DNA from: Xylanibacter caecicola
GTDB taxonomy: Bacteria > Bacteroidota > Bacteroidia > Bacteroidales > Bacteroidaceae
Reading direction: 5' to 3'
Assembly: GCF_013166515.1 (NCBI RefSeq)
Contig: NZ_JABKKJ010000005.1
Span: 118,389 to 182,388 of the forward strand
Length of the DNA: 64,000 nucleotides
The notes under the pieces are model-generated. The model worked only from the letters and a program-made list of their open reading frames with translations, did no database searches and was not told where the DNA came from. The position numbers were made by a program, and so were the translations under genes. Positions 46,386 to 54,818 of the stretch are shown piece by piece; position 1 is the first letter of the stretch; every line of letters begins with the position of its first letter.

Positions 46386-47494
46386 TTCGCCTTAAAATAC
46401 TTCTCAAGCACCGACATCTGGGGTCTGTCTTGTCCGTTTACAGGTTGTACTGCAAGAGAATAGTCTCCCCAACGCGAACCGGCAGACCAATATGTACCGC
46501 CTATTCCGTTCTCCGAAAGATATTCCAACGCCTTATCAAGAGTGACAAGCCAGCGCGGGTCGTCATCCGGCACACCGTATTCACCGACAAAACCCTGCTT
46601 GCCATATTTCTTACACCACTCAACAAACGGCTTCAGTCTCTCTACACCAATATTCTCCGTAGCCTGTTCCTGATCATAGTTCTTGACATACTTGCCACTG
46701 GCATCATTGTCAAAATACACATGCGCTTGGAATATAAGTTTGTCCGAAGGGTCTGTAAGGTCTTTAAGATCCTGACTCAAGTTTGTCCACTTGCTGGACG
46801 AAGCATATTCATTGCCTTCAATAACTATAGGTGTCTGCTTGTCCACTTCACGTATGGCATCTATACATTCCTGAGCCAGTTTGTCCCAAGGAGAAGACTT
46901 CAGCATATCATGAGGCTCGTTCATTATATCATAGCCCCATATATTTGTATATCCCATAAACTCCTGTGCCAAACGTTTCCACAAGTCGCAGAAATGAGCA
47001 GAAGAACATGTACGGGAACCCAAGATGGCATAATTGTTGGCATCAGAGTTATGACCGTTGCTGTATGTGCAATAACGCCCGAAGTTATGCAAATCAAGGA
47101 TTACATAAATCCCAAGTTCCTGAGCCGCACTGACAACAGCTTTCATTTTTGCGAGTTCCACCTGATCCAGTTCACCGCCAAGCTGTCTCTGTATACGCTC
47201 CCATCTGAACGGGAAACGTATCAGCTTAAAGCCTTTATTTGCAAAATACTCTATATCCGAACGGGTCGGGTAACCGTAATGTGTACCATCCACTCCCGGA
47301 TAGACGGCAGCAAACTCGGCACCGGACATATTCACGCCAAAATATGGTTCCGCAAGTTTAGCAACAGAGCCTCCTCCACCGGTACCTCCGCCGGTTTCTT
47401 CACCGTTGCCGTCATTATCACTGTCGCATGCCGTCAGTCCCAGACACATCAGTGCCAGAACCATAATTATATTGATAAACTTAATATTCTTCAT
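46382..47494 (-). CDS. GH5 endo-glycanase lipoprotein (second copy)
   Basis: A GH5 enzyme of 370 residues anchored as a lipoprotein: lipobox CLGLTAC, then an acidic Asp/Asn/Gly-rich linker with a Gly run (about residues 24-45) typical of surface-exposed Bacteroidota lipoproteins. The catalytic domain matches the copies at 41838 and 54818: FGVNMSGAEFAAVYPG, LIRFPFRWERIQ, acid/base in YDIMNEPHDML, nucleophile in GFVGEYGVPDDD. Its position right after the glycan-binding lipoprotein gene (6 bases) suggests it makes the first cuts at the cell surface. Confidence 0.9.
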   Translation of the reverse strand: MKNIKFINIIMVLALMCLGLTACDSDNDGNGEETGGGTGGGGSVAKLAEPYFGVNMSGAEFAAVYPGVDGTHYGYPTRSDIEYFANKGFKLIRFPFRWERIQRQLGGELDQVELAKMKAVVSAAQELGIYVILDLHNFGRYCTYSNGHNSDANNYAILGSRTCSSAHFCDLWKRLAQEFMGYTNIWGYDIMNEPHDMLKSSPWDKLAQECIDAIREVDKQTPIVIEGNEYASSSKWTNLSQDLKDLTDPSDKLIFQAHVYFDNDASGKYVKNYDQEQATENIGVERLKPFVEWCKKYGKQGFVGEYGVPDDDPRWLVTLDKALEYLSENGIGGTYWSAGSRWGDYSLAVQPVNGQDRPQMSVLEKYFKAK

Positions 47495-47500
47495 ATCTGA

Positions 47501-48697
47501 TTATTTTTTTACGAAACGGAAGTTTGTCATTGCTATATTATATGTCTGCGCCGAAGTTGGAGAGAAGATTATCATGAACGAATAACGTACGCTGCTGTCG
47601 GTTCCGGCCGGCACAAGCACATGTCCCTCAGGATCTTCCTCGTCAAGGTCTATTCGTATGGTTTTCCACTGATTTTTCGTATTCAAAGCAATACCGTCAC
47701 CACCCGGATACCACTGATAGTTGCCGAAAATAATCCTGTAATTGGAGTTCAGAGGATATTTCTGATCATTCCAGAACTCAAAGCGCATCTGATAATCCTG
47801 AGGATTGGCAGCCACATCGGCAGGCAAATCGATGTATCCGGCCCAGAACACCATCCATCCCCAAGCGTTCACCTGATCTTTAAAACGTATGTACTTACCG
47901 TCACTACCTAAAGGTTTGGGGTCATCAGGTCCAGCAGAGAACTTGCTGTACAAGAAGTTCTTCGGTGCCCACGGATATTTGCTTGCATGGGTAAATGCAC
48001 CTACACCCGGCCAGTTATTAAAGTCAAACAGTTCCGAAACACCCGGTTTGGCATAGTCTAAGGTTACAGGCTCTGCCATCTTACTGCCCTGAACAGTTAC
48101 AGGGTCGCCCATTCTTGCATTACCGGGTATCTGTATCATAAGTTCTGTTTCCGAAGCTGCAAGCACATTTACATCCTTATCACCCACTTTAACGACAGCA
48201 TCTTCTGCCGTTATTCCGTAAAGGTCATAGTCGTTTCCCTGTATATACGTAGTATCTCCGGGCTGTGCAAATTCACAATACAGTCCCTGTATCTTCAGTT
48301 CGGGTATCGTTACTTTCAGCGGAGCCGATGTCTCGCCTAATTTTGTTGATACATATACACGGTCTGTAACCGTCTCGGGAAGCACTCTCGGAACCTTCGC
48401 AAGCACTGCATCGTAACTTGAATACACTTCACTCAGGTCTACATCAACATCATTAAACTTCAACGACGTAACGTTGCCGAGATTTGTTCCTTCTATGCGC
48501 ACCACCTGAGTAAATGCCGCCGTCTCTATCGGCGTTCCGGTAGTGTCGTTTGCCATCACAATCTTCGTAATGGCAGGAGCGCCGGTACTCGGGATATTCT
48601 CACCTGCAAGGACTTCATCCACTTGTGTTATGTCGTCACATGCAATACACCCAAACATCATACAGGCACATATAATAGAAAATGATATACATTTCAT
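47501..48697 (-). CDS. Surface glycan-binding lipoprotein (SusE/F-position, IPT domains)
   Basis: A 398-residue lipoprotein (lipobox FGCIAC) encoded right after SusD, the usual place of a surface glycan-binding protein. Residues about 40-220 look like IPT/TIG beta-sandwich repeats (TQVVRIEGTNLGNVTSLKFN; ELMIQIPGNARMGDPVTV). The C-terminal about 170 residues form a jelly-roll carbohydrate-binding domain with many Trp/Tyr residues (WAPKNFLYSKFS, AWGWMVFWAGYIDLPAD, YRIIFGNYQWYPGGDG). The ATG at 48697 is chosen because the signal peptide begins there; the frame is open 12 codons further. Binding target is inferred to be the locus glycan. Confidence 0.85.
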   Translation of the reverse strand: MKCISFSIICACMMFGCIACDDITQVDEVLAGENIPSTGAPAITKIVMANDTTGTPIETAAFTQVVRIEGTNLGNVTSLKFNDVDVDLSEVYSSYDAVLAKVPRVLPETVTDRVYVSTKLGETSAPLKVTIPELKIQGLYCEFAQPGDTTYIQGNDYDLYGITAEDAVVKVGDKDVNVLAASETELMIQIPGNARMGDPVTVQGSKMAEPVTLDYAKPGVSELFDFNNWPGVGAFTHASKYPWAPKNFLYSKFSAGPDDPKPLGSDGKYIRFKDQVNAWGWMVFWAGYIDLPADVAANPQDYQMRFEFWNDQKYPLNSNYRIIFGNYQWYPGGDGIALNTKNQWKTIRIDLDEEDPEGHVLVPAGTDSSVRYSFMIIFSPTSAQTYNIAMTNFRFVKK

Positions 48698-48736
48698 ACT
48701 TCTGTCGTGTTTTGTTTTACTTAATCGTTTCATTAA

Positions 48737-50545
48737 TTAGTTCCAGCCCGGATTATTGGCTTTAATACCCTTGTTCGTCAGCACTTCAAGAGTAGGAATC
48801 GGGAAAAGAAGATGCTTTTCCGAACGCTCTTTCACGTTTCCCGGTTCATCGGCGCCGCCCAAAGCATTCATGGCAGGAAGATATATACCCCAACGTATGA
48901 GGTCCCAACGACGGTCTCCCTCAAGGGCAAGTTCCATTGCACGTTCCTCTATGATTGAGGAGCGTAACGAAGCCTTAGGAGAAATCTTTGTATTAACGCC
49001 GTCAACCTTCACTATTGTTCCTTCCTCAAACTGTTCTATATCACGCGGTGTAGCATTACTGCGCTCACGCACAAGATTAAGCGCGTTAACAGCTTCCTGT
49101 GTCGGACCGTTAAGCTCATTGGCAGCCTCAGCAAGAATAAGAAGCACATCCGCATAGCGTAAGAACGGATAGTTGGCATCTGTACGGCTCAGAGAACGGT
49201 CGCTGATCTGCTGAAGATACTTTGTCTGGAAAGCAAAGAACTGTTCTGATCCGGCACCGTCACAACGCCAGCTTGACGTCACATCCGTATTGTCATACGG
49301 TGCTTCACGGTTTTCGACTCTCTTCTGCCATATACCGAAGTTAGGGAAATATGAGCCTCCGCCCCAGCTTGTGTCAGAACCATCACGTATCCAGGCGTGA
49401 AGAACTCCTTCATAGATACGATGATCCATTTCTTCAAACAGCATATACCAGTGCCAGCGCATACCCACCGTAAGGCTGTTTACGATATGACCGGCTGCAT
49501 TTGTCATGCCGCAGTAGTGATAAGAGAACAACGTGCCATACATATTGTCTCCGGATATTGTCTGCAAGGAGAAGAGGTGCTCCGATGCTGTCTTTCCTGA
49601 ATTGCTCCACAAGTTTGCATAATCGGAAAGTTCTATTTTGCCATAGTCACCGGCTTTCACAGCCTTTGCAAGGTCGTATGCTTTCTGCCAGCACTCTCTT
49701 GCGTCAAAGTTCTCATATCCGGCAACAACGCGTTTGTGCATCAATGTCTTGACAGGGTCGGTATATACTTTAGTGGCTGTTCCGTTTATATTCTGTACCA
49801 CATAAGGTACTCCCGTCTTCACCACAATATCCTCACCATCAGCAGTTGCACCGGCAGCCATCGTTGCATACACTTTTGCCTCAAGCCCGGCAGCAGAAGC
49901 CGCATTGACACGTCCGGGGGTATAAGCTCCGGTGGTATTTTTATAGAGCATTGTGCGGGCATCGTCAAGAAGCGGTATTATGGTCTTCTCGTATACATCC
50001 TTTATCGGAATACGCGGGAAGTTGTCATACGTACCTTCCTCGTCCACACTTACAGAATGCACAGGAATGTCTCCATAGGCTCTCGTCAGCATGAAATATG
50101 CCCATGCCTTAAGGAAATAAAGTTCTCCGAGACAATTGTTACGATGCAGTTCCGTTGCCCCGTCAAGAGCTTTCACGTTGGTAATAGCCTTATTAGCCTT
50201 GTTAATTAGGGCATACATGCCGTTCCACATGGCATCTGCCTGTGACGTACCGCCCTGAAAGTTTCCGCTGCCAAACTCCGAGAATTGCCACACTGCGCCT
50301 GAGATATAGTCACAGTCGTAATCCAACGGGCGCGGAAACGAACCATACATGAACATGTCCGAGAACAACGAGTTATAGACACCGAGCGTCCACGAGTCGG
50401 CACCTTCATTACTATTTGGAATGTCATCTGTCGTGACAAACGTATATGCCTTTTCTTCAAGCCAGTCCTCACACGAAGTAAATACAGGAACTGACATAAG
50501 CGCAAAGGCCATGGCTGATAGAAATATTTTGCTTTTCATAATCAT
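48737..50545 (-). CDS. SusD/RagB family glycan-binding lipoprotein
   Basis: Surface lipoprotein of about 600 residues that caps the SusC transporter. Lipobox PVFTSC; then the family's EDWLEEKAYTF start, TPR-like helices (ELYFLKAWAYFMLTRAYGDI), and the C-terminal PFLRYADVLLILAEAANEL and LRSSIIEERAMELALEGDRR signatures. It lies 28 bases after SusC on the same strand. Two ATGs (50545, 50539) are equally good starts. Confidence 0.95.
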   Translation of the reverse strand: MIMKSKIFLSAMAFALMSVPVFTSCEDWLEEKAYTFVTTDDIPNSNEGADSWTLGVYNSLFSDMFMYGSFPRPLDYDCDYISGAVWQFSEFGSGNFQGGTSQADAMWNGMYALINKANKAITNVKALDGATELHRNNCLGELYFLKAWAYFMLTRAYGDIPVHSVSVDEEGTYDNFPRIPIKDVYEKTIIPLLDDARTMLYKNTTGAYTPGRVNAASAAGLEAKVYATMAAGATADGEDIVVKTGVPYVVQNINGTATKVYTDPVKTLMHKRVVAGYENFDARECWQKAYDLAKAVKAGDYGKIELSDYANLWSNSGKTASEHLFSLQTISGDNMYGTLFSYHYCGMTNAAGHIVNSLTVGMRWHWYMLFEEMDHRIYEGVLHAWIRDGSDTSWGGGSYFPNFGIWQKRVENREAPYDNTDVTSSWRCDGAGSEQFFAFQTKYLQQISDRSLSRTDANYPFLRYADVLLILAEAANELNGPTQEAVNALNLVRERSNATPRDIEQFEEGTIVKVDGVNTKISPKASLRSSIIEERAMELALEGDRRWDLIRWGIYLPAMNALGGADEPGNVKERSEKHLLFPIPTLEVLTNKGIKANNPGWN

Positions 50546-50572
50546 TTTTATATTGATTAGTACAGGTGTATA

Positions 50573-53500
50573 TTATAAGGTCAGCTTAACACCGAAAGAG
50601 AAGCTCCTGTTATTCGGGTATGAATTTATATCCACGCCACGACGTGAAGCATCGGTACCAAAAGCGTTTACATCCGGGTCAAACCAACTATAGCCGGTTA
50701 TCGTAAAGAGATTAGATGCCGTGAAATATGCTCTCAATCCAACCGTTCTTGCTATACGTCCGAAGTCGTATTCAAGACTTACGGTCTTAAGACGGAAATA
50801 CGAGCCGTCTTCAACATAGCGGTCTGAAAGAAGCATGTTGCGTGTCATTGCAGTCGTAACACGAGGCCATTTTGCAAACGAGGCATTTTCAGGTGTCCAG
50901 CGTGTATTATACGCGTCTCTTGTAATATTTCCGATACTTGACATTCCTATCATCATCAAGTTACCGTTGTAGACATCATTGCCCTGGGTTCCCTGGAAGA
51001 ACATGCTAAGACTGAGTTTCTTCCAGCGTCCGCTGATATTGAATCCGTAGGTATAATCGGGATTGGTGTCGCCTATGACAACTCGGTCGCGGTCTGCCGT
51101 AAGTTGTCCGTCTCCGTCAACATCTACATATTTTATCTCACCCACCATGCGCTGTGCTTCAGCGTCCGATACCGTACGGTACATCGGATCTGCACGAACC
51201 TCGGCTATATTGTCATAGAAACCATCCTCCACATATCCGTATATCGCCCCTATAGGCATGTCGTTACGCTGTATGAATACCTGGCTTGCACCGTACCACA
51301 ACTGTGACGCATACTGGTCGGCAGGAAGGTTAAATAGCCTGTTGCGGTTCCATGATATGTTTGCATCCACTTCCAGTCCCCAATCACGGGTGTCAACTAC
51401 TACGAAGTTACCGGACAGTTCGAAACCGGTGTTACGCACGCTTCCGCTATTCGTCCACATCGTTCTGTATCCGGTATTGGTAGGAATTGAAATGGTCTGA
51501 AGCAGGTCGTTTGTTTCCTTGAGATACCAGTTCATGCTCATGCTCAAGCGGTTACGCATGAAGCCCATGTCAAGACCAACATTAAACTGATCTGTTGTCT
51601 CCCAGCGCAGTTTGGTGTTTCGCGGACCACTTCCCGTATCATACGTGTAACCACCGTTCAGAGAACCGGCCAACGGATAGTTTGCCACGCGTACCCTGTC
51701 CATAGTCATATAGTCCGACAAGGCCTGGTTACCGGTCTGTCCATAGCTGACACGGAGCTTAAGATTAGAGAAAATATTAAGATCCTTGATGAACTTCTCT
51801 TCTGATATATTCCATGCCAACGCGCCTGATGCGAAGTTTGCGAACTTGTTGCCTTCGGCAAATTTGCTTGAACCGTCACGACGATACGAGAGTGTCGCGA
51901 TATATCTGTCCATGAGAGTATAGTTCACACGTCCGAGCAAAGACACCATGGTAGAGCGTCCGCGGTCACTCGTCGGAGTGTCAATGGTCATGGCTGCGCT
52001 CATGTCATAATCCTGTGTAAGGTCTGTCGGGAAATTACTTGCCGTGATAGACTTGCCTCCCCAATTGCTACGTTCGTATGTAAATGCGGCAACAGCATTA
52101 AGGCGGTGATGCTTTCCGAAAGTCTTATCAAAAGTAAGCATGGATTCCAACGTGATGTGAGTATTCCAGTTGTCAGCCTTTCCTGCACGTCCTTTGGCTG
52201 TCTTACCCTCACCGGTCTCCCTATTATAATAGGTGTCACGCTCACGGTTTATGTTGCTTATACCGAGATTCTGGCGGAACGAGAGAGAGGGTGCGAGGCG
52301 CGCCTCGAGATATGCCGATGTAAATATGTTTGTCGTGACCATCTCGTCTTTTGCCGTATTGACGTATGTACGCGGGTTGGCAGACAGCCACGCATATGTA
52401 TCCGCATCCGACTTGTCACCTACATATATTGTCGGAAGATAAATAAGTGCAGAACGGATTATACTGTAATCGTATGAATTTGTTTTTGAGAATTTGTTTT
52501 CAGAATGTGTAAAGTTTATGTTCAAGCCAGCCTTAAGCCACTTAAGCGGATTGGAGTTTACATTCGTACGGAATGTATAACGCTCATAGCCGGAATTCTT
52601 GATGACACCTTCCTGATTTGTATAGTTTCCGGATATAGCATAGTTGCTCTTGTCACTTCCGCCTGAAATACTGAGGTTATATGTCTGGTCTGTTCCTGTC
52701 TGTGTAACCTCGTCGAGCCAGTTCGTACCTTCAACCCACTCGGTATTGCCATATCCGTCTGTATGCCAACCGGGCGTGAGGAAGTCCTCGGGAAGCGGAT
52801 GATAGCTTCCAGACTCGGGAATAAGATTGTTATCCGAGTCATAACGATAGCTCCACTTGCCGGAATAGGCAGGGTTGCCGGCAACAAGACCGTCGTATAT
52901 GCTGCCGTTGACAACACCTTCATTTACATAGTTTGCGTATGTATAGGCATCGAGCATCTTTATTTTCTTGGAAATTTTCATGACGCCCCAGTTGGCTGAA
53001 AACTCTATGCGCTGTGCACCTGCCTTACCCTGTTTGGTTGTAACGAGGACAACTCCGTTAGCACCGCGCGAGCCATAAATGGCAGTGGCAGACGCATCCT
53101 TGAGCACTTCGATATTCTCAATATCGTTCGGGTTAATCATAGACAGCGGGTTGTCAACGGTATTGTTACCTGAATTGGCATCACTCTTCGGAGTTCCGCT
53201 CGTCTCAAACGGTATACCGTCGATTACATACAGAGGCTGTGTACTCGTACTTGTAGAGTTGGCACCACGTATCGTTATACTGATACCGGCACCCGGAGCA
53301 CCATCGTTGCGGTTAACCTGTACACCGGCAATCTTTCCCTGCAGTCCGCTTCCGAAGTCAGTCGGCGTTCCACGCATAAGTTCTTCCGAACTTATGGAAG
53401 CCATGGCACCGGTAAGGTCGCTCTTGCGCAACTTTCCATAACCGACAACGACAAGTTCGTCTATCATATTGACATCGTCTCTCATCTCGATATCGATAGC

Positions 53501-53821
53501 CGCACGTCCTTTCACACTTACCTTCACCGTCTCATATCCTATTGCCGAGAATGAGATCTGCGAAGAACGGCTCTTCAATGAAATACTGTACTTTCCGTCA
53601 ATGTCCGTGACAGTACCGTTACCTTTGCTTCCGACCTCGATGACACTTGCACCGATTACCGGATCACCGTTTTTGTCAATAACCCGTCCCTGGACATTGA
53701 TACTCTGGGCGAAACTTGCGGTAACGCTCAGTATCATGACCAAAAGCACGAGGAGAATTCTCTGCTTGCCTTCAAACAGACCTCGTCTGCACAAAGACAA
53801 TAATTCTGGTTTCTTGTTCAT
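50573..53821 (-). CDS. SusC/RagA family TonB-dependent outer-membrane transporter
   Basis: An outer-membrane transporter of 1082 residues for oligosaccharides. A signal peptide (LLVLLVMILSVTASFAQ) is followed by a carboxypeptidase-regulatory-like domain (VQGRVIDKNGDPVIGASV), the TonB-box region DELVVVGYGKLRKSDLTGA, a plug with ASATAIYGSRGANGVVLV, and a 22-strand-type barrel ending in SFSFGVKLTL. Length and domain order are normal for the family. It is followed by SusD, so this pair defines the polysaccharide locus. It is probably transcribed from the promoter at 54751 together with the SGNH gene. Confidence 0.97.
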   Translation of the reverse strand: MNKKPELLSLCRRGLFEGKQRILLVLLVMILSVTASFAQSINVQGRVIDKNGDPVIGASVIEVGSKGNGTVTDIDGKYSISLKSRSSQISFSAIGYETVKVSVKGRAAIDIEMRDDVNMIDELVVVGYGKLRKSDLTGAMASISSEELMRGTPTDFGSGLQGKIAGVQVNRNDGAPGAGISITIRGANSTSTSTQPLYVIDGIPFETSGTPKSDANSGNNTVDNPLSMINPNDIENIEVLKDASATAIYGSRGANGVVLVTTKQGKAGAQRIEFSANWGVMKISKKIKMLDAYTYANYVNEGVVNGSIYDGLVAGNPAYSGKWSYRYDSDNNLIPESGSYHPLPEDFLTPGWHTDGYGNTEWVEGTNWLDEVTQTGTDQTYNLSISGGSDKSNYAISGNYTNQEGVIKNSGYERYTFRTNVNSNPLKWLKAGLNINFTHSENKFSKTNSYDYSIIRSALIYLPTIYVGDKSDADTYAWLSANPRTYVNTAKDEMVTTNIFTSAYLEARLAPSLSFRQNLGISNINRERDTYYNRETGEGKTAKGRAGKADNWNTHITLESMLTFDKTFGKHHRLNAVAAFTYERSNWGGKSITASNFPTDLTQDYDMSAAMTIDTPTSDRGRSTMVSLLGRVNYTLMDRYIATLSYRRDGSSKFAEGNKFANFASGALAWNISEEKFIKDLNIFSNLKLRVSYGQTGNQALSDYMTMDRVRVANYPLAGSLNGGYTYDTGSGPRNTKLRWETTDQFNVGLDMGFMRNRLSMSMNWYLKETNDLLQTISIPTNTGYRTMWTNSGSVRNTGFELSGNFVVVDTRDWGLEVDANISWNRNRLFNLPADQYASQLWYGASQVFIQRNDMPIGAIYGYVEDGFYDNIAEVRADPMYRTVSDAEAQRMVGEIKYVDVDGDGQLTADRDRVVIGDTNPDYTYGFNISGRWKKLSLSMFFQGTQGNDVYNGNLMMIGMSSIGNITRDAYNTRWTPENASFAKWPRVTTAMTRNMLLSDRYVEDGSYFRLKTVSLEYDFGRIARTVGLRAYFTASNLFTITGYSWFDPDVNAFGTDASRRGVDINSYPNNRSFSFGVKLTL

Positions 53822-53828
53822 AGGTTTT

Positions 53829-54572
53829 TCATTTTATAGAATATATTAATTTGTCTATCACACGCCTTGCAAATATATAATGAGCCGCATCGTTCAGATG
53901 AACCCCATCGCCCGAATCGTATGCCGGAGATATGAATCCTAATCCGTCCGGGCTGGCAATGTTGGTATAGAAGTCTATGGCATGCCTGCCATATCTGTAC
54001 TTTATTTTCCGTGACAGTTCATCAAACCAATTGCGGTAATACTGTTTTGAGGCATCGGGCTTATTGCCTCCGACATACGGAGGTTGATATTTTTCACCGA
54101 AATTGTGAGGCTGCGACGTTGTAATGAAGACCTCCACGCCCGCCTTACGCGCCTTCTGCACAATTGTCCGGAAATGTTTCATCTGCGTTTTCACGCTTAT
54201 ACCGTGCGAAGTGTCATTTGTCGGCATATTGATAATAAGTATATCCGGATGCAGGGACAAAGCCTTGTCTATATTCCGCAGGGTGTCGACACAGAGCAGA
54301 TGCTCACGTGCCTGATAGCACGGTGTGCCCGTCGGCATTATACGGCACGTGGTATATCCTCCCTTTGCAAGATTTATCAATGTGCATCCGGGATGGTTCT
54401 CTTCAAGCCATGCCGACACGCGTGACGTCCATGCCTTATCCGGTGAACTCACTCCGGCACCGGCAGCTGTCGACGAACCAAGTACTACAATACGCTTCCG
54501 GGCTTCTACACCCGATGCAAAAAACAACGACAGTATCAGAGTGACGATAATATGTGATATTCGTGGCATCAT
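53829..54572 (-). CDS. Secreted SGNH/GDSL hydrolase, probable carbohydrate esterase
   Basis: A secreted esterase-like protein of about 247 residues. All four SGNH blocks are visible: IVVLGSSTAAGAG (Ser), LINLAKGGYT (Gly), IINMPTNDTSHG (Asn) and DGVHLNDAAHYIFA (Asp/His). The start is the ATG pair at 54572, which gives a good signal peptide (ISHIIVTLILSLFFASGVEA); the frame extends upstream to a TTG but without support. It lies 7 bases before SusC. A deacetylase acting on the imported glycan is the likely role, by context. Confidence 0.85.
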   Translation of the reverse strand: MMPRISHIIVTLILSLFFASGVEARKRIVVLGSSTAAGAGVSSPDKAWTSRVSAWLEENHPGCTLINLAKGGYTTCRIMPTGTPCYQAREHLLCVDTLRNIDKALSLHPDILIINMPTNDTSHGISVKTQMKHFRTIVQKARKAGVEVFITTSQPHNFGEKYQPPYVGGNKPDASKQYYRNWFDELSRKIKYRYGRHAIDFYTNIASPDGLGFISPAYDSGDGVHLNDAAHYIFARRVIDKLIYSIK

Positions 54573-54671
54573 TGTTGTTACGGTTGATATACTTTTAAGT
54601 GTTTTCCCCGATGACAATTCAAATCATGACAAATGAACGTTGCAAGATATTATTCCTGTTGCCATTAATAG

Positions 54672-54758
54672 AACTTGTCAAATGCAAAGATAATGTAAGC
54701 CGAACGCGATCAAACTTGTTTGTAATTGCTGAGGCATAGCTTATCTTATGCAAAGATA
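54672..54758 (-). repeat. Dispersed element P, single copy in the susC operon leader
   Basis: On the minus strand it starts with TATCTTTGCATAAGATAAGC and ends CATTATCTTTGCAT. It keeps the CTCAGCAATTACAAACAAG core seen three times at 1290-1500. Its first box is the proposed promoter of the SGNH-susCD operon; the rest would lie in the 5' leader. The gap 54573-54817 holds nothing else I can identify. Confidence 0.8.
54751..54758 (-). promoter_or_regulatory. -7 promoter box of the SGNH-susCD operon
   Basis: Minus-strand TATCTTTG, matching TAnnTTTG. A motif copy lies 41 nt upstream of it. Confidence 0.55.
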
Positions 54759-54799
54759 CGCATTAGTAATTATTTGCTTATACACATTTTTGCCCGATA

Positions 54800-54818
54800 A
54801 TGATACTTTCTTGCCAAT
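54800..54818 (-). promoter_or_regulatory. Candidate activator site, diverged copy
   Basis: ATGATACTTTCTTGCCAAT (plus-strand reading) matches 14 of 19 bases of the identical pair at 56738 and 59592. It also stands 41 nt upstream of a -7 box (54751-54758). It overlaps the stop codon of the GH5 gene. Confidence 0.5.
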